The translations under genes and the position numbers were made by a program. A stretch of DNA of 64,000 nucleotides from Bacteroidota bacterium (GTDB lineage Bacteria; Bacteroidota; Bacteroidia; 2-12-FULL-35-15): NCBI GenBank assembly GCA_025963715.1, contig JAOQAG010000014.1, positions 1 through 64,000 of the forward strand, in the 5' to 3' direction. Each line of letters starts with the position of its first letter. Within the stretch, counting starts at the first letter, position 1. The notes beneath the pieces were generated by a model. It was not told the DNA's origin. It worked only from the letters and a program-made list of their open reading frames with translations, and did not search any database. This document shows positions 42,160 to 51,193 of this stretch, one piece after another.

Positions 42160-44064
42160 TTAATTCTTAACCATTCTTTTCGAAGCAATCACTTTACCAT
42201 CAACGATAAGGCTGTACATGTACATGCCATTGGTAAGATTGTTTCCAAAAACAGTTAATTGTCCTTTCCCTTTTGTTGTAATGTTAAATGTTTTAACAAC
42301 AGTACCATTCAGGTTCACAATGTTAACCATTGCTTTGCTGAACGATGCAGGAATATCATAATTGATCACGGTGCTTTCTGCGAATGGGTTTGGTGCATTC
42401 TGATCCAGCACGATCATGTTTGGATTTGCCTGGTCTACTACTTTCGTAGGACTTGTTCCCACATGATCTCCCAGCACTTTAGCTTTGCAATCCAATACCC
42501 TGATCTCTCTGCAGAATTTAGTAAAGCAGCATTGGTCGCCTTGTTGCGAGAACAATGTTAAGCACACATTGTAAATGCCAGGATGTGCATACTGGTGAGT
42601 GGTTGTTGAACCCAAACCTGTTGTGCCATCGCCGTAATCCCATAACCAGCCGGTAATTGGTGAACCTGCGTATGTAACATACGCATTAAATGTGTACATG
42701 CAGTTATCCGTATTGAAGGTAATGTTTTCTGTTGCTTCAAAATGACATCCCTGGTCACAGGCTCTCTCAATTTTGATTTCTTTGCAAACGGTTTTCGTAC
42801 AGCATTGTTCACCGTTAAAGATCGTTACAGTTAAACATACAGTATATGTTCCCGGTGCGTTGTAATAATGGATTCCGTATTGAGTGTTTCCACCGCTCCC
42901 GTCGCCATAAGTCCATGCATAGGATACAACCTGGTAACCCGCCGGAATTCCGGAAACGCCTGCCAGCATATTGATGCCGCAATTGACAACGCTGCCGTCA
43001 AAATCAAGCCTGAAACCGCACTCCGGTGGTTCGGGGTTGCTGCAGTTTCCAAATACCGCATGGCCCACATCGCCTGCATTTACTGTAATGGTATACGTAC
43101 CTGCGCCTCCCGGAACGGTTTGTACCCAACCGGCTTGCGCTACTTCACTTACGGTATATGTGCCCGGATGTAAGCCTGTAAAGCAATAATCTCCAACACC
43201 GTCAGTTACGGCAGTACCAATCAAATGGCCAAGATTATCATATAAATTAATGGTCCAGCCTGGTAAACCCGGATCAACAGAGGGATTAACCGTTCCATCG
43301 CAATTTACATCCTGCAGTTTTGTTCCGCAAATGCTTGCATAAGGATTACAGCAGGAAGATGTAAGCAGGTCGGCGCCTGATATTGTTCCTTCCAGCGCAA
43401 AGCCCATCGCAACAGCGCCACTATTGTAAAGCTTTACGCTTAAGCAATGTCGCCCTGCCGTTACACTAAATGATTGGTTGAATGTAAGCCTGTTGGCCCA
43501 CCAAAACTGGTAACCTGCAAAAGCAGAAGCAATAGGTACTCCGTCTAAAAGCACTTCTCCTCCGTCATCTACCAGCATATCGAAGCTGATGGTAACGGTA
43601 GTTGCTTTACAAACACAGAAACATTTTTCAAATTCCCATGCACCGGCAGTTATTGGCCAGTTGTTGGTAATGTATGCACTGTTTTGAAATGGCGATACCC
43701 ATTGTGCATTCGGGCAGCTGTTCCATACCGGATAAGGAGTAATATCATAACAAGGCGCAGGTAAATGTACCGGCGAAATCCATGGCGTATCTACCAGTGT
43801 CCAGTTACTTTCATAAGCAAGCGGTGTGTTGTACGTACCTGTTGTTTGATTGTAGCCGGTACTGATGTTGAGCACATTCCCAAGGCAGGTGGCATCGCAC
43901 TGGTCGGTTCCGTCGCCTCCGGGTTGTGCTTTTTCCTGCGCACTTAAATTCAAATTTGTAAAAAATACAGCAAAAAATGTAAATACCAAAAGCATTGTTT
44001 TTTGCTTAACAAGGTCTGTGATCGCATGCACACGCCGTAGTTGTAAGGTTAGTTTTTTTTTCAT
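42160..44064 (-). CDS. T9SS-sorted secreted protein with PKD and SdrD-B-like domains
   Basis: 634 residues. Its signal peptide is unusually long (about 43 residues with a charged n-region RRVHAITDLVKQK before the hydrophobic core). The cysteine-rich N-terminal region (about 45-240) has a motif ISFDMLVDDGGEVLLDGV as in carbohydrate-like adhesion domains. It is followed by an SdrD-B-like domain (CDGTVNPSVDPGLPGWTINLYDNLGHLIG), two PKD-like domains (AWTYGDGSGGNTQYGIHYY and WLWDYGDGTTGLGSTTTHQ) and a C-terminal T9SS type A domain (QNAPNPFAESTVI ... GKVIASKRMVKN). It is exported by T9SS, and an adhesion or binding role is likely. A hairpin array lies directly upstream. Confidence 0.9.
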   Translation of the reverse strand: MKKKLTLQLRRVHAITDLVKQKTMLLVFTFFAVFFTNLNLSAQEKAQPGGDGTDQCDATCLGNVLNISTGYNQTTGTYNTPLAYESNWTLVDTPWISPVHLPAPCYDITPYPVWNSCPNAQWVSPFQNSAYITNNWPITAGAWEFEKCFCVCKATTVTISFDMLVDDGGEVLLDGVPIASAFAGYQFWWANRLTFNQSFSVTAGRHCLSVKLYNSGAVAMGFALEGTISGADLLTSSCCNPYASICGTKLQDVNCDGTVNPSVDPGLPGWTINLYDNLGHLIGTAVTDGVGDYCFTGLHPGTYTVSEVAQAGWVQTVPGGAGTYTITVNAGDVGHAVFGNCSNPEPPECGFRLDFDGSVVNCGINMLAGVSGIPAGYQVVSYAWTYGDGSGGNTQYGIHYYNAPGTYTVCLTVTIFNGEQCCTKTVCKEIKIERACDQGCHFEATENITFNTDNCMYTFNAYVTYAGSPITGWLWDYGDGTTGLGSTTTHQYAHPGIYNVCLTLFSQQGDQCCFTKFCREIRVLDCKAKVLGDHVGTSPTKVVDQANPNMIVLDQNAPNPFAESTVINYDIPASFSKAMVNIVNLNGTVVKTFNITTKGKGQLTVFGNNLTNGMYMYSLIVDGKVIASKRMVKN

Positions 44065-44165
44065 AACATGTAGTTTTTAGTTTTGCCTACTCTCTTGAAA
44101 GCTTTTCGGCACCCGCTTTATTATTTTACTGATACTGAATAAATAAAAGATCAAAAAAATAATAC

Positions 44166-44445
44166 ATGCACGGAGAGAGCATAACATGAGCACGATCATA
44201 CACGGAGAGAGTATAATCTCAAACAAAAAAACACTAAAAGAAAAAATAAACCGGGTAAAGGAGTAGGAGGTATACCCGCGGTAATAATTGTTTAAAAAAG
44301 TAAAACAGGTAGGAGAGAAGTGAAACCTGCAGCAAAAAATTATTTTATAAATAAAATAATTTAAAGTGCTCAGAGAGAATAAACACTTGTGAAATCAACT
44401 GTTTCGGAAGAAACAGAACAGGTAAAAAGAGAGAATGAATACCTG
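44166..44445. ncRNA. Array of small hairpins with GAGAGA/GGAG loops
   Basis: Six short hairpins (read on the plus strand): ATGC..GCAT (44166-44182), GATCATAC..GTATAATC (44194-44218), CGGGTA..TACCCG (44252-44278), CAGGT..ACCTG (44306-44329), AAGTG..CACTT (44364-44388) and CAGGTA..TACCTG (44419-44445). Stem sequences differ but each loop is purine-rich with GAGAGA, GGAGAGA or GGAGTAGGAGG. From the second onwards they start 58, 54, 58 and 55 nt apart. A further perfect hairpin CTGTTTC-GGAA-GAAACAG is at 44399-44416. Direction, transcription and function are not known. Confidence 0.45.
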
Positions 44446-44552
44446 CAGCAATAATTTTATTTGGCTAACGTAGATCATTTTTTTCTTTTATGCAAATTTT
44501 CATTTTAAAAAAAAATGTCACTGGTCTGTTTTTCTATCTAACGGTCGTCTGC

Positions 44553-45938
44553 TTATTTAGAGATCACATGAAATTTCAGCTCATATCCCAGGCGCAATTC
44601 CTTGTTGGTGAAATGACTGGTATCGGTCTGTATTTCCGATGAATAAAGCATCCCGCTCCGTGGCAGCGGGTTTACAACAATGATTGTATCGTGCTTTAGT
44701 GTATTGTTGAGGCGGGTTAAGCTGGTAATACGTTCGTCATGCGCTTTTGCGTATACGCTTGCAACCGGGTATTGGTTAATAATATGAAAGATCATGATCC
44801 CGCATCCTAAAAACAATCCGCCATACTTTAAAATGTTAATTTTCTGATCGTTGAAAAATCCGGTGTAACCGCAATAAAAACAAATGCAGCTGCTGTATAC
44901 TGCCAGTAAAAAGGATACAATGAACCAGATGCGCGGCGGGCCGGTTTCCACCATCACATAGGCAACGGTATAGAAAAAAATAAGCAGTAATCCCATCAGC
45001 AGGAGCGTTGCTTTTGTAAAAAACATTTTTAATGAAACATCCGGAGCTGTTGTTTTTGATAATGATTGCCCGGCTACAATAAAAGGAATGGCGAAAATAA
45101 CAATATAGATGAGCCTGAACGGCAGATACAATGCTGTAAATTTTACAATGGATTTTGCAGTGATAAAAAACGAGTAGGCAAATTGATGTTTCGGAAATAA
45201 TTCGTCACGCAGGTAATTGCCGGGAGCGATCAGAAAAATAATAAAGGAAATTCCTAAAATGCTGTAAACAATTAGTAAACGACGATTCAAAAAGTTCGAT
45301 ATAAATGCCTTGAAATTATTTGCCTGTTTGTATCTGTAAATAATAAAGATTAAAAATAAAATCCCGTAAAGCATAGAATATACTTCAGAGGAACCGCCGA
45401 CATAAATAAAACAAAGCGAAGAAAATAAAATGGCTACAGCGTTGTTCCCCTTTGAAAATAAAAATGCAAGTCCCCAAACAAACGCGATCACGCTCCACAG
45501 GTAGGAAGTGAGGCTGCAATACCAAAACCAGGTTTCGGCAATATCGATGCTTAAAAAATACAGCAGGGCCGTGAAGGATATCGATAAAAGAATAGTTTGC
45601 AAGCGGCTGATCTTTAAATCCAGCCGTACTGCAGCGTTAGTCATTAATTTATAAATACCTGCGATCAATAACAGGAAAGAAACGAACGGGAATAAAATAT
45701 ATCCGGCCTGGTGTACATCCAATATTTTGTAGATCACATCCATTAAAAAAGTAGCGGCAAAGCGTCCGCACCATTCCATATATTGGGAAGTAACACCTGT
45801 AATAATTCCATGGTGGCGCACATCCCAGATAAAATAATAATCATCTGTCGCCAGCCGACTGTAATAACAAAGCATACCGTACAGCGCAACAAATAAAATC
45901 AAAACGAAAGAGAGTAGGAGGGTGTAGCGCTTGCTCAT
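44553..45938 (-). CDS. Polytopic membrane protein, possible GT-C-like (DUF6056-type)
   Basis: 461 residues from the ATG at 45938 (MSKRYTLLLSFVL); the longer ORF adds 17 residues before it. It has about ten to twelve membrane helices and a first extracytoplasmic loop with LATDDYYFIWDVRHHGI and the WCGRFAATFL segment. An acidic pair after helix 1 is the place where GT-C glycosyltransferases keep their catalytic Asp, and the pattern is like DUF6056, but the call is tentative. A soluble C-terminus (about 395-461) ends in beta-strand-like sequence (TNKELRLGYELKFHVIS). It probably handles lipid-linked sugars. It is divergent from the lipoprotein gene at 46007. Confidence 0.65.
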   Translation of the reverse strand: MSKRYTLLLSFVLILFVALYGMLCYYSRLATDDYYFIWDVRHHGIITGVTSQYMEWCGRFAATFLMDVIYKILDVHQAGYILFPFVSFLLLIAGIYKLMTNAAVRLDLKISRLQTILLSISFTALLYFLSIDIAETWFWYCSLTSYLWSVIAFVWGLAFLFSKGNNAVAILFSSLCFIYVGGSSEVYSMLYGILFLIFIIYRYKQANNFKAFISNFLNRRLLIVYSILGISFIIFLIAPGNYLRDELFPKHQFAYSFFITAKSIVKFTALYLPFRLIYIVIFAIPFIVAGQSLSKTTAPDVSLKMFFTKATLLLMGLLLIFFYTVAYVMVETGPPRIWFIVSFLLAVYSSCICFYCGYTGFFNDQKINILKYGGLFLGCGIMIFHIINQYPVASVYAKAHDERITSLTRLNNTLKHDTIIVVNPLPRSGMLYSSEIQTDTSHFTNKELRLGYELKFHVISK

Positions 45939-46006
45939 AAAATCAAAACTACTGAAAAAAAATAGTATTTTTATCAAATTATAAATCATCCGTTATTTCT
46001 AAACAC

Positions 46007-46597
46007 ATGATCAGGTTAATTACATTTTCCTTTTTAATTGCAGCGGCCGTTTGTATGTATAGCTCCTGCAAAAACACTTCTTCCGGCAATGCGTTTACTG
46101 CTTGCGATACAGCTCATTTTAAGCAGAAAGAAAACCTGTCGGCGCACTATCATTTTTGTTATCCAAAAGAATGGAAAGGTTTGCCGCCGAATAAATTTTT
46201 TGACGAATTTTTAGGCGAATCTTTTGCAGACAGTGCCACTCAGTATAAAAAAATATTTTCAATAAGGTTGGAAAGCACTACAAATGGCCGCTCGGCATTG
46301 GGCGATTTTAAAGGATATATTGATTCTTCGCGGAAAATGATCAATCTGTATGTTCCAAATGTAAGGGTCCGCACGGATAAGGATACAACCTGGAACGACC
46401 TGAAAGCGCACGTTTTTGAATTTACCGGAACGATCTCCGACCGCCCGTTATGGACATCTCAATTGATCATTGACGGTGCCAGCCTCAATTATTTTTATGT
46501 ATTGAATTTTCAGCAACGCTTGGATGATCCGCAAGGATCGGATTATGACCTGAAAAGGAGGAATGATATTTTTAATTCATTTGTGCTGAAAAATTAA
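46007..46597 (+). CDS. Lipoprotein of unknown function
   Basis: 196 residues. Lipobox CMYSSC (cysteine about 21), then a soluble part with FKQKENLSAHYHFCYPKEWKG, a pattern like the start of PsbP/DUF1795-type domains (FxYPxxW), followed by IFSIRLESTTNGRSALGDFKGYIDSSRK and SQLIIDGASLNYFYVLNFQQ. The match is suggestive only. It is likely anchored in the inner or outer membrane and single-gene. Confidence 0.75.
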   Translation: MIRLITFSFLIAAAVCMYSSCKNTSSGNAFTACDTAHFKQKENLSAHYHFCYPKEWKGLPPNKFFDEFLGESFADSATQYKKIFSIRLESTTNGRSALGDFKGYIDSSRKMINLYVPNVRVRTDKDTTWNDLKAHVFEFTGTISDRPLWTSQLIIDGASLNYFYVLNFQQRLDDPQGSDYDLKRRNDIFNSFVLKN

Positions 46598-46613
46598 GAT
46601 ATACAGGTTGCAC

Positions 46614-46722
46614 TGGCGCGAGTATCCCAACGTGCCGTTTATTTATAGAGCGTCCCGCTCTTTGCTTAAAAGAGGGCGGGACGCCCTCAAATAGTTCGGC
46701 ACGTTGGGACACTCGCGCTTGC
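46614..46722. repeat. Nested inverted repeat (family E)
   Basis: Outer arms GGCGCGAGTATCCCAACGTGCCG (46614-46636) and CGGCACGTTGGGACACTCGCGC (about 46700-46722) enclose a second pair GAGCGTCCCGCTC / GAGGGCGGGACGCCCTC (about 46658-46690). A partial copy (GGCACGAGTGGGACACTCGCGC) follows the serine-palmitoyltransferase gene at about 37236. Confidence 0.8.
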
Positions 46723-46794
46723 CGGGAAATTAAGATATACATGTATTGCAATTTTAGAAGATATTCCGCATTTCTCTGCCGCCCTGGACGTTAG

Positions 46795-46893
46795 CAAGTC
46801 CCGAGTCTTCGGGAATCCCGGAATCTGCCAATTAAAAACTATAAAACACATGCTGCAAACATTTATGAGATCCGGGTCAAGCCCGGGATGACA
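46795..46893. repeat. Family A palindrome, worn copy, second loop type
   Basis: The right arm CCGGGTCAAGCCCGGGATGACA (46872-46893) is good; the left arm is degenerate (GTCCCGAGTCTTCGGGAATCCCGG). The loop is a different type (AATTAAAAACTATAAAACAC..GCAAACATTTATGAG) and is the reverse complement of the loop in the 58802 copy. Confidence 0.75.
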
Positions 46894-46970
46894 TTACAAA
46901 AAGAGATTCCGGTTTGATTTACACACAGCAAAACTTTGAACTTTCCAACTTTAAACTTATCATCTAAAAC

Positions 46971-47002
46971 AAAAAAGGTTTCGCAATCGCGAAACCTTTT
47001 TT
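46971..47002. terminator. Bidirectional terminator
   Basis: AAAAAAGGTTTCGC / GCGAAACCTTTTTT with loop AATC. It follows the minus-strand rplT and faces the plus-strand lipoprotein gene. Confidence 0.92.
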
Positions 47003-47066
47003 GTCGTAGCATTAATTATTAATATTCTTCCTGATCTTTATTATAAAATCCGGGAGAGAGAATATT

Positions 47067-47411
47067 CTATTTTACTGATTCAACCACCGCTTTGAAAGCA
47101 TCCGGGTTGTTCATCGCTAAATCGGCCAACACCTTGCGGTTTAAGTCAATATTTTTAGCATGGATTTTTCCCATAAATTGAGAGTAAGACATTCCATAAG
47201 GACGAACACCTGCATTGATACGTTGGATCCAGATTCCGCGGAAATTGCGTTTTTTCTGTTTTCTATCGCGGTATGCGTATGTTAAACCTTTTTCTAAAAC
47301 GTTTTTAGCAATTGTAAGAACGTTTTTGCGGGCGCCCCAATACCCTTTAGTTTGTTTAAGGACTTTTTTTCTTCTGGCTCTTGAGGCCACCGAGTTAACC
47401 GATCTAGGCAT
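47067..47411 (-). CDS. rplT: Ribosomal protein bL20
   Basis: 114 residues. It binds 23S rRNA and is needed for 50S assembly. The basic N-terminus ([31 protein letters not shown]) and the core [19 protein letters not shown] are diagnostic. It is last in the thrS-infC-rpmI-rplT unit (minus strand), with a strong terminator after it. In E. coli L20 represses the rpmI-rplT part; whether it does here is unknown. Confidence 0.97.
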   Translation of the reverse strand: MPRSVNSVASRARRKKVLKQTKGYWGARKNVLTIAKNVLEKGLTYAYRDRKQKKRNFRGIWIQRINAGVRPYGMSYSQFMGKIHAKNIDLNRKVLADLAMNNPDAFKAVVESVK

Positions 47412-47549
47412 TTCTTTTGAGTTTTTTTGGTTTCAGCGCTCTTACAGTTAAAAGAGACTTAGTACTGAGGACCTGGTTATTATTAGTTAAACTGTAATTA
47501 ATTGTTTTTTGGTATTCTAATTATTGGTGGATTTATAAATCCCGGATAA

Positions 47550-47750
47550 TTATTTACCGATAGTCAACATTGCTTTTACGCGAGGCAAATCCGTTTTGTC
47601 AACCAAGCCAGTGTGAGTTAAAGCACGTTTAGCTTTTGTTGATTTTTTGGTCAGGATGTGGCTTTTGAAAGCATGCTTTCTTTTCACTTTTCCAGTTCCG
47701 GTCAAAGAAAATCTTTTCTTCGCACCAGACATTGTTTTCATTTTAGGCAT
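47550..47750 (-). CDS. rpmI: Ribosomal protein bL35
   Basis: 66 residues, basic. It starts [37 protein letters not shown], a clear bL35 signature. It lies between infC and rplT (111 bp after infC and 138 bp before rplT), the conserved order of this operon. The 47412-47549 gap contains a CTCTTACAGTTAAAAGAG palindrome. Confidence 0.96.
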   Translation of the reverse strand: MPKMKTMSGAKKRFSLTGTGKVKRKHAFKSHILTKKSTKAKRALTHTGLVDKTDLPRVKAMLTIGK

Positions 47751-47861
47751 CTGATTAATTTTTGATTTGTTGAATTCCTGAGTTGTTGAATCTCAAAAAT
47801 GTTTTTAATTATTATTTAATTTACTCTTGTATTACTCTTCTGAAATTCAGAAATTCTGAAT

Positions 47862-48500
47862 TTATTTTGTTTTTTTCGGCGCGATCACCATGATCATTTT
47901 TTTACCTTCCAGCAATGGTAATTGTTCTGCTTTGCCGTAATCTTCCAGTTCATTCACAAAGCGCAATAATAAGATCTCACCTTGTTCTTTAAATAAAATG
48001 GAACGTCCTTTAAAGAATACAAATGCTTTAACTTTTGAGCCTTCCTGCAAAAATTTAATGGCGTGATTTTTCTTGAAATTAAAATCGTGCTCATCAGTTT
48101 GCGGTCCAAAACGGATCTCTTTGATCACAGTTTTTTGCGCTTTTGCTTTCAGCTCTTTTTGTTTCTTTTTCTGATCGTATAAAAACTTTTTATAATCGAC
48201 TACTTTACAAACGGGCGGTTCTGCATTCGGAGAGATCTCCACCAGGTCCAAACCGACTTCTTTTGCAATCTCCAATGCTCTTGCGATCGGGTACACGCCT
48301 TGTTCTATTCCTTCTCCCACAACACGTACTTCACGTGCCCTGATGCGATCATTGATGTTATGCAGGTCCTCTTTACGAACCCTTCCGCCTCTTCCAAAAC
48401 GATTATCAGGACGTGGCCCTGCCGGTGTTGCCGGTTTGTTCGTTGTTGGCTTGTTAAATGGCGGTTTATTGTTACTGCTGTTGTTAAATGGTGCTGCTAT
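47862..48500 (-). CDS. infC: Translation initiation factor IF-3
   Basis: 212 residues if read from ATA at 48500. The ATG-like start at 48320 (GTG) would drop the first 60 residues, including the conserved [21 protein letters not shown] and a basic Asn/Pro/Arg-rich extension. No ATG, GTG or TTG occurs in frame between the upstream stop (48515-48513) and that segment except codons inside it, so a non-AUG start is needed; ATA lies 8 nt after AGGAGG. IF-3 starts at AUU in E. coli, where it limits its own synthesis. C-terminal landmarks are [14 protein letters not shown] and [14 protein letters not shown]. It is second in the thrS operon (38 bp after thrS). Confidence 0.9.
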   Translation of the reverse strand: MAAPFNNSSNNKPPFNKPTTNKPATPAGPRPDNRFGRGGRVRKEDLHNINDRIRAREVRVVGEGIEQGVYPIARALEIAKEVGLDLVEISPNAEPPVCKVVDYKKFLYDQKKKQKELKAKAQKTVIKEIRFGPQTDEHDFNFKKNHAIKFLQEGSKVKAFVFFKGRSILFKEQGEILLLRFVNELEDYGKAEQLPLLEGKKMIMVIAPKKTK

Positions 48501-48508
48501 TGTTAATT

Positions 48509-48514
48509 CCTCCT
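48509..48514 (-). promoter_or_regulatory. Perfect Shine-Dalgarno ahead of infC
   Basis: AGGAGG followed by AATTAACA and ATA on the minus strand. Strong Shine-Dalgarno sites are uncommon in Bacteroidota, so this placement argues for ATA (48500) as the real start. Confidence 0.75.
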
Positions 48515-48538
48515 AAAATTTGTTTATACTTTATTTTA

Positions 48539-50479
48539 TTAAAATGTGCTTACTCTGTTCTGAATTTCAGTGTTAATGATCTTTGCAAAGTCTTCCAGGC
48601 TAAAACTACCCAAATCGCCATCGCCTTGTTTACGCACCGAAACCTGATTTTCCGCTTCTTCTTTCTCCCCAACGATCAGCATATACGGTACTTTCTGCAA
48701 TTCAGTGTCACGTATTTTCTTACCGATTTTCTCATTACGGTCGTCAACGAGCCCGCGAATATCGTAATTTTTTAACAATTCTAAAACTTTTTTTGCGTAA
48801 TCGTTATATTTTTCACTGATCGGCAGGATCGCAATTTGTTCCGGGGTAAGCCATAATGGAAATTTTCCAGCGCAATGTTCGATCAAAACGGCGATAAACC
48901 GCTCCAGTGAACCAAATGGTGCACGGTGGATCATTACCGGGCGGTGTTTCATATTATCGGCACCGGTATACTCCAGCTCAAAACGCTCCGGCAGGTTGTA
49001 ATCCACCTGGATGGTTCCCAGCTGCCATTTTCGTCCCAATGCATCTTTTACCATAAAATCCAGCTTAGGGCCATAAAATGCTGCTTCGCCTAATTCTACC
49101 ACAGTTTTTAAGCCTTTTTCAGCTGACGATTCCACGATGGCTTGTTCTGCCAGGGCCCAGTTTTCATCGCTTCCGATGTATTTGGTCTTGTTTTCCGGGT
49201 CACGCAGGGAAATCTGTGCTGTAAAGTCATTAAAATCAAGTGCTTTGAACACATAAAGCACCAGGTCAATTACTTTGCAAAATTCTTCTTTTACCTGGTC
49301 GGGGCGACAGAATAAATGTGCATCATCCTGTGTAAAGCCGCGTACGCGGGTCAATCCGTGTAATTCGCCCGCCATTTCGTAACGGTAAACGGTACCAAAT
49401 TCCGCAAAACGAAGCGGCAGGTCTTTGTAGGAGCGGGGCGATGTTTTATAAATTTCGCAGTGATGCGGACAGTTCATCGGTTTCAGGAAAAATTCTTCTC
49501 CTTCATGCGGTGTTAAGATCGGCTGGAATGAATCTTTTCCGTATTTTTCATAATGTCCGGATGTAACGTATAATTTTTTATTCCCGATGTGCGGCGTTAC
49601 CACTGGTAAATAACCGGCTTTCATCTGTGCTTTTTGCAGGAATTGTATCAAACGCTCCCGCAGCATAGCGCCTTTCGGCAACCACAATGGCAAACCCATT
49701 CCAACGTTTTCGGAGAATGCGAACAATTCCAGCTCTTTTCCTAATTTACGGTGATCACGTTTTTTCGCTTCTTCCAGCAATACCAGGTAATCGGTCAGGT
49801 CTTTTTGTTTCGGAAATGTAACAGCGTAGACACGTGTCAGCTGTTTGTTTTTTTCATCGCCTCTCCAGTAGGCACCGGCAACATTCATCAGTTTTACTGC
49901 TTTTATAAAACCGGTATTCGGGATGTGTGGGCCGCGACATAAATCGGTAAAATTTCCTTGTTTGTAAAACGTAATGCTTCCGTCTTCCAAACCTTCGAGC
50001 AGGTCTAATTTATATTCGTCGTTTTTTTCTTTGAAATAGGCAATGGCATCCGCTTTCCCAACTTCCGTGCGGATGTATGGATTGCTTTGGCGTGCCAGCT
50101 CCAGCATTTTGTCTTCTACTTTTTTGAAATCTTCCTGTGAAAATGCTTTGCCGCCCAAATCGATGTCGTAATAAAAACCATTTTCAACGGCCGGGCCAAT
50201 TCCAAATTTTGTTCCCGGATACAGTGCTTCCAGCGCTTCTGCCATTAAATGGGCGGAAGAATGCCACATGGTTGCTTTTCCTTCGGGATCATTCCAGGTA
50301 AGCAGTACTAATTTTGCATCATCGTTGATAGGGCGCGTAGCATCCCATACTTCGCCGTTTACTTTGGCGGATAATACGTTTCTTGCTAAGCCTTCGGAGA
50401 TGGATTGCGCTACTTGCAGCGCTGTGGTTCCTTTTTCGTATTCACGGATGGAACCATCGGGAAGTGTAATTTTAATCAT
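48539..50479 (-). CDS. thrS: Threonine-tRNA ligase
   Basis: 646 residues from the ATG at 50479 ([17 protein letters not shown]); the longer ORF start is unneeded. It charges tRNA-Thr. It has an N-terminal TGS domain, an editing domain with [13 protein letters not shown] (the HxxxH editing motif), and a class II core with motif 2 [14 protein letters not shown]-like [12 protein letters not shown], then [14 protein letters not shown], motif 3 [15 protein letters not shown] and an anticodon-binding domain (about 555-646). It is first in the operon; a TATCTTTG promoter box lies upstream. Confidence 0.97.
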   Translation of the reverse strand: MIKITLPDGSIREYEKGTTALQVAQSISEGLARNVLSAKVNGEVWDATRPINDDAKLVLLTWNDPEGKATMWHSSAHLMAEALEALYPGTKFGIGPAVENGFYYDIDLGGKAFSQEDFKKVEDKMLELARQSNPYIRTEVGKADAIAYFKEKNDEYKLDLLEGLEDGSITFYKQGNFTDLCRGPHIPNTGFIKAVKLMNVAGAYWRGDEKNKQLTRVYAVTFPKQKDLTDYLVLLEEAKKRDHRKLGKELELFAFSENVGMGLPLWLPKGAMLRERLIQFLQKAQMKAGYLPVVTPHIGNKKLYVTSGHYEKYGKDSFQPILTPHEGEEFFLKPMNCPHHCEIYKTSPRSYKDLPLRFAEFGTVYRYEMAGELHGLTRVRGFTQDDAHLFCRPDQVKEEFCKVIDLVLYVFKALDFNDFTAQISLRDPENKTKYIGSDENWALAEQAIVESSAEKGLKTVVELGEAAFYGPKLDFMVKDALGRKWQLGTIQVDYNLPERFELEYTGADNMKHRPVMIHRAPFGSLERFIAVLIEHCAGKFPLWLTPEQIAILPISEKYNDYAKKVLELLKNYDIRGLVDDRNEKIGKKIRDTELQKVPYMLIVGEKEEAENQVSVRKQGDGDLGSFSLEDFAKIINTEIQNRVSTF

Positions 50480-50540
50480 AGTTGTTGTTTTATCCAAACA
50501 CCCAAACAAACGGGCGCAGGTAGTTAATTTTATAAGTGTG

Positions 50541-50548
50541 CAAAGATA
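50541..50548 (-). promoter_or_regulatory. Putative -7 box of the thrS operon
   Basis: TATCTTTG on the minus strand, a full consensus match, 61 nt before the thrS ATG. The -33 element is not clear. Confidence 0.5.
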
Positions 50549-50574
50549 AGATTATTAATTGATTTGCTGATTTC

Positions 50575-50650
50575 TGATGTACAGATTTCTGATCTACTAA
50601 ATACCAATTGGTACTAATATACCAATCTGTGTGGTGCTGTGTGTGATGGA
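50575..50650. repeat. Family D repeat segment
   Basis: GATCTACTAAATACCAATTGGTACTAATATACCAATCTGTGTGGTGCTGTGTG, with an ACCAATTGGT palindrome. It shares TACTAAATAC..TACTAATATACTAATCTGTGTG with the segments at 54449, 58655, 61140 and 62680. Confidence 0.75.
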
Positions 50651-50715
50651 ACGCGCATGAAGCAGATGGAGCGGATTAATCTAAGAACTAGCATCTAATT
50701 ACTAAAGACTAGCTA

Positions 50716-51186
50716 CTAACGACTATTCTTATACGAGATCAGCATCACAATGCATTCGTTTTTTGTAACGCCGTATTCGGCATTTTCGCAGGTGGGGATG
50801 GCGTATTCTACTGTGTAAGTGCCAGCTTTGCTGACTTCAAACATGAGCGTCTGGCCATTGATGATCCTGGTATCGAGGATGTTTTCGCGTTCCGGTTTTT
50901 CGGGTTTGGCGGCATTGAATACTGTTAGGCCAAGCGTATCTTCGGAAGTAGATGTACAAAAATAAAGTTTGTAAAGTTGTCCTTTTAACGCCGAGAATTG
51001 CGCCTGCATGGTTTTTGTTTTATTGTCCATGGTAAACTCGGTAAGTGCAAAACCATCGTAGAGATAAGGCGCTTCAATTTTATTTTTGTTTGCATCGATC
51101 AGCTTTGAAACTGTTGATTGTGCATGTGAAGCTGCCGGGAAAAAAAAAGAGATCACAAAAAGAAAAGAAATGGAACGCAGGCTCAT
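50716..51186 (-). CDS. Secreted protein of a three-member paralogue set (member 3)
   Basis: 156 residues from the ATG at 51186 (MSLRSISFLFVIS); the longer start would overlap the gene upstream by 32 bp. Signal peptide ends at about 23 (ASHA before QST). The mature part shares with its neighbours an APY(L)YD motif, a central QFSALKGQLYKLYFCTS strand and an ending ECIVMLISYKNS. I know no function for the family. It is transcribed last in a four-gene minus-strand operon. Confidence 0.8.
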   Translation of the reverse strand: MSLRSISFLFVISFFFPAASHAQSTVSKLIDANKNKIEAPYLYDGFALTEFTMDNKTKTMQAQFSALKGQLYKLYFCTSTSEDTLGLTVFNAAKPEKPERENILDTRIINGQTLMFEVSKAGTYTVEYAIPTCENAEYGVTKNECIVMLISYKNSR

Positions 51187-51193
51187 AAAAAAA

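Noticed and set aside
44078-44552. CRISPR array or direct-repeat array in the hairpin region
   Set aside because: There are no identical repeats of 20-40 bp and no cas genes; only the loop motif recurs while stems differ.
47862-48320. IF-3 starting at GTG (48320)
   Set aside because: It drops the conserved N-terminal IF-3 segment; the upstream ATA with a strong Shine-Dalgarno fits better.
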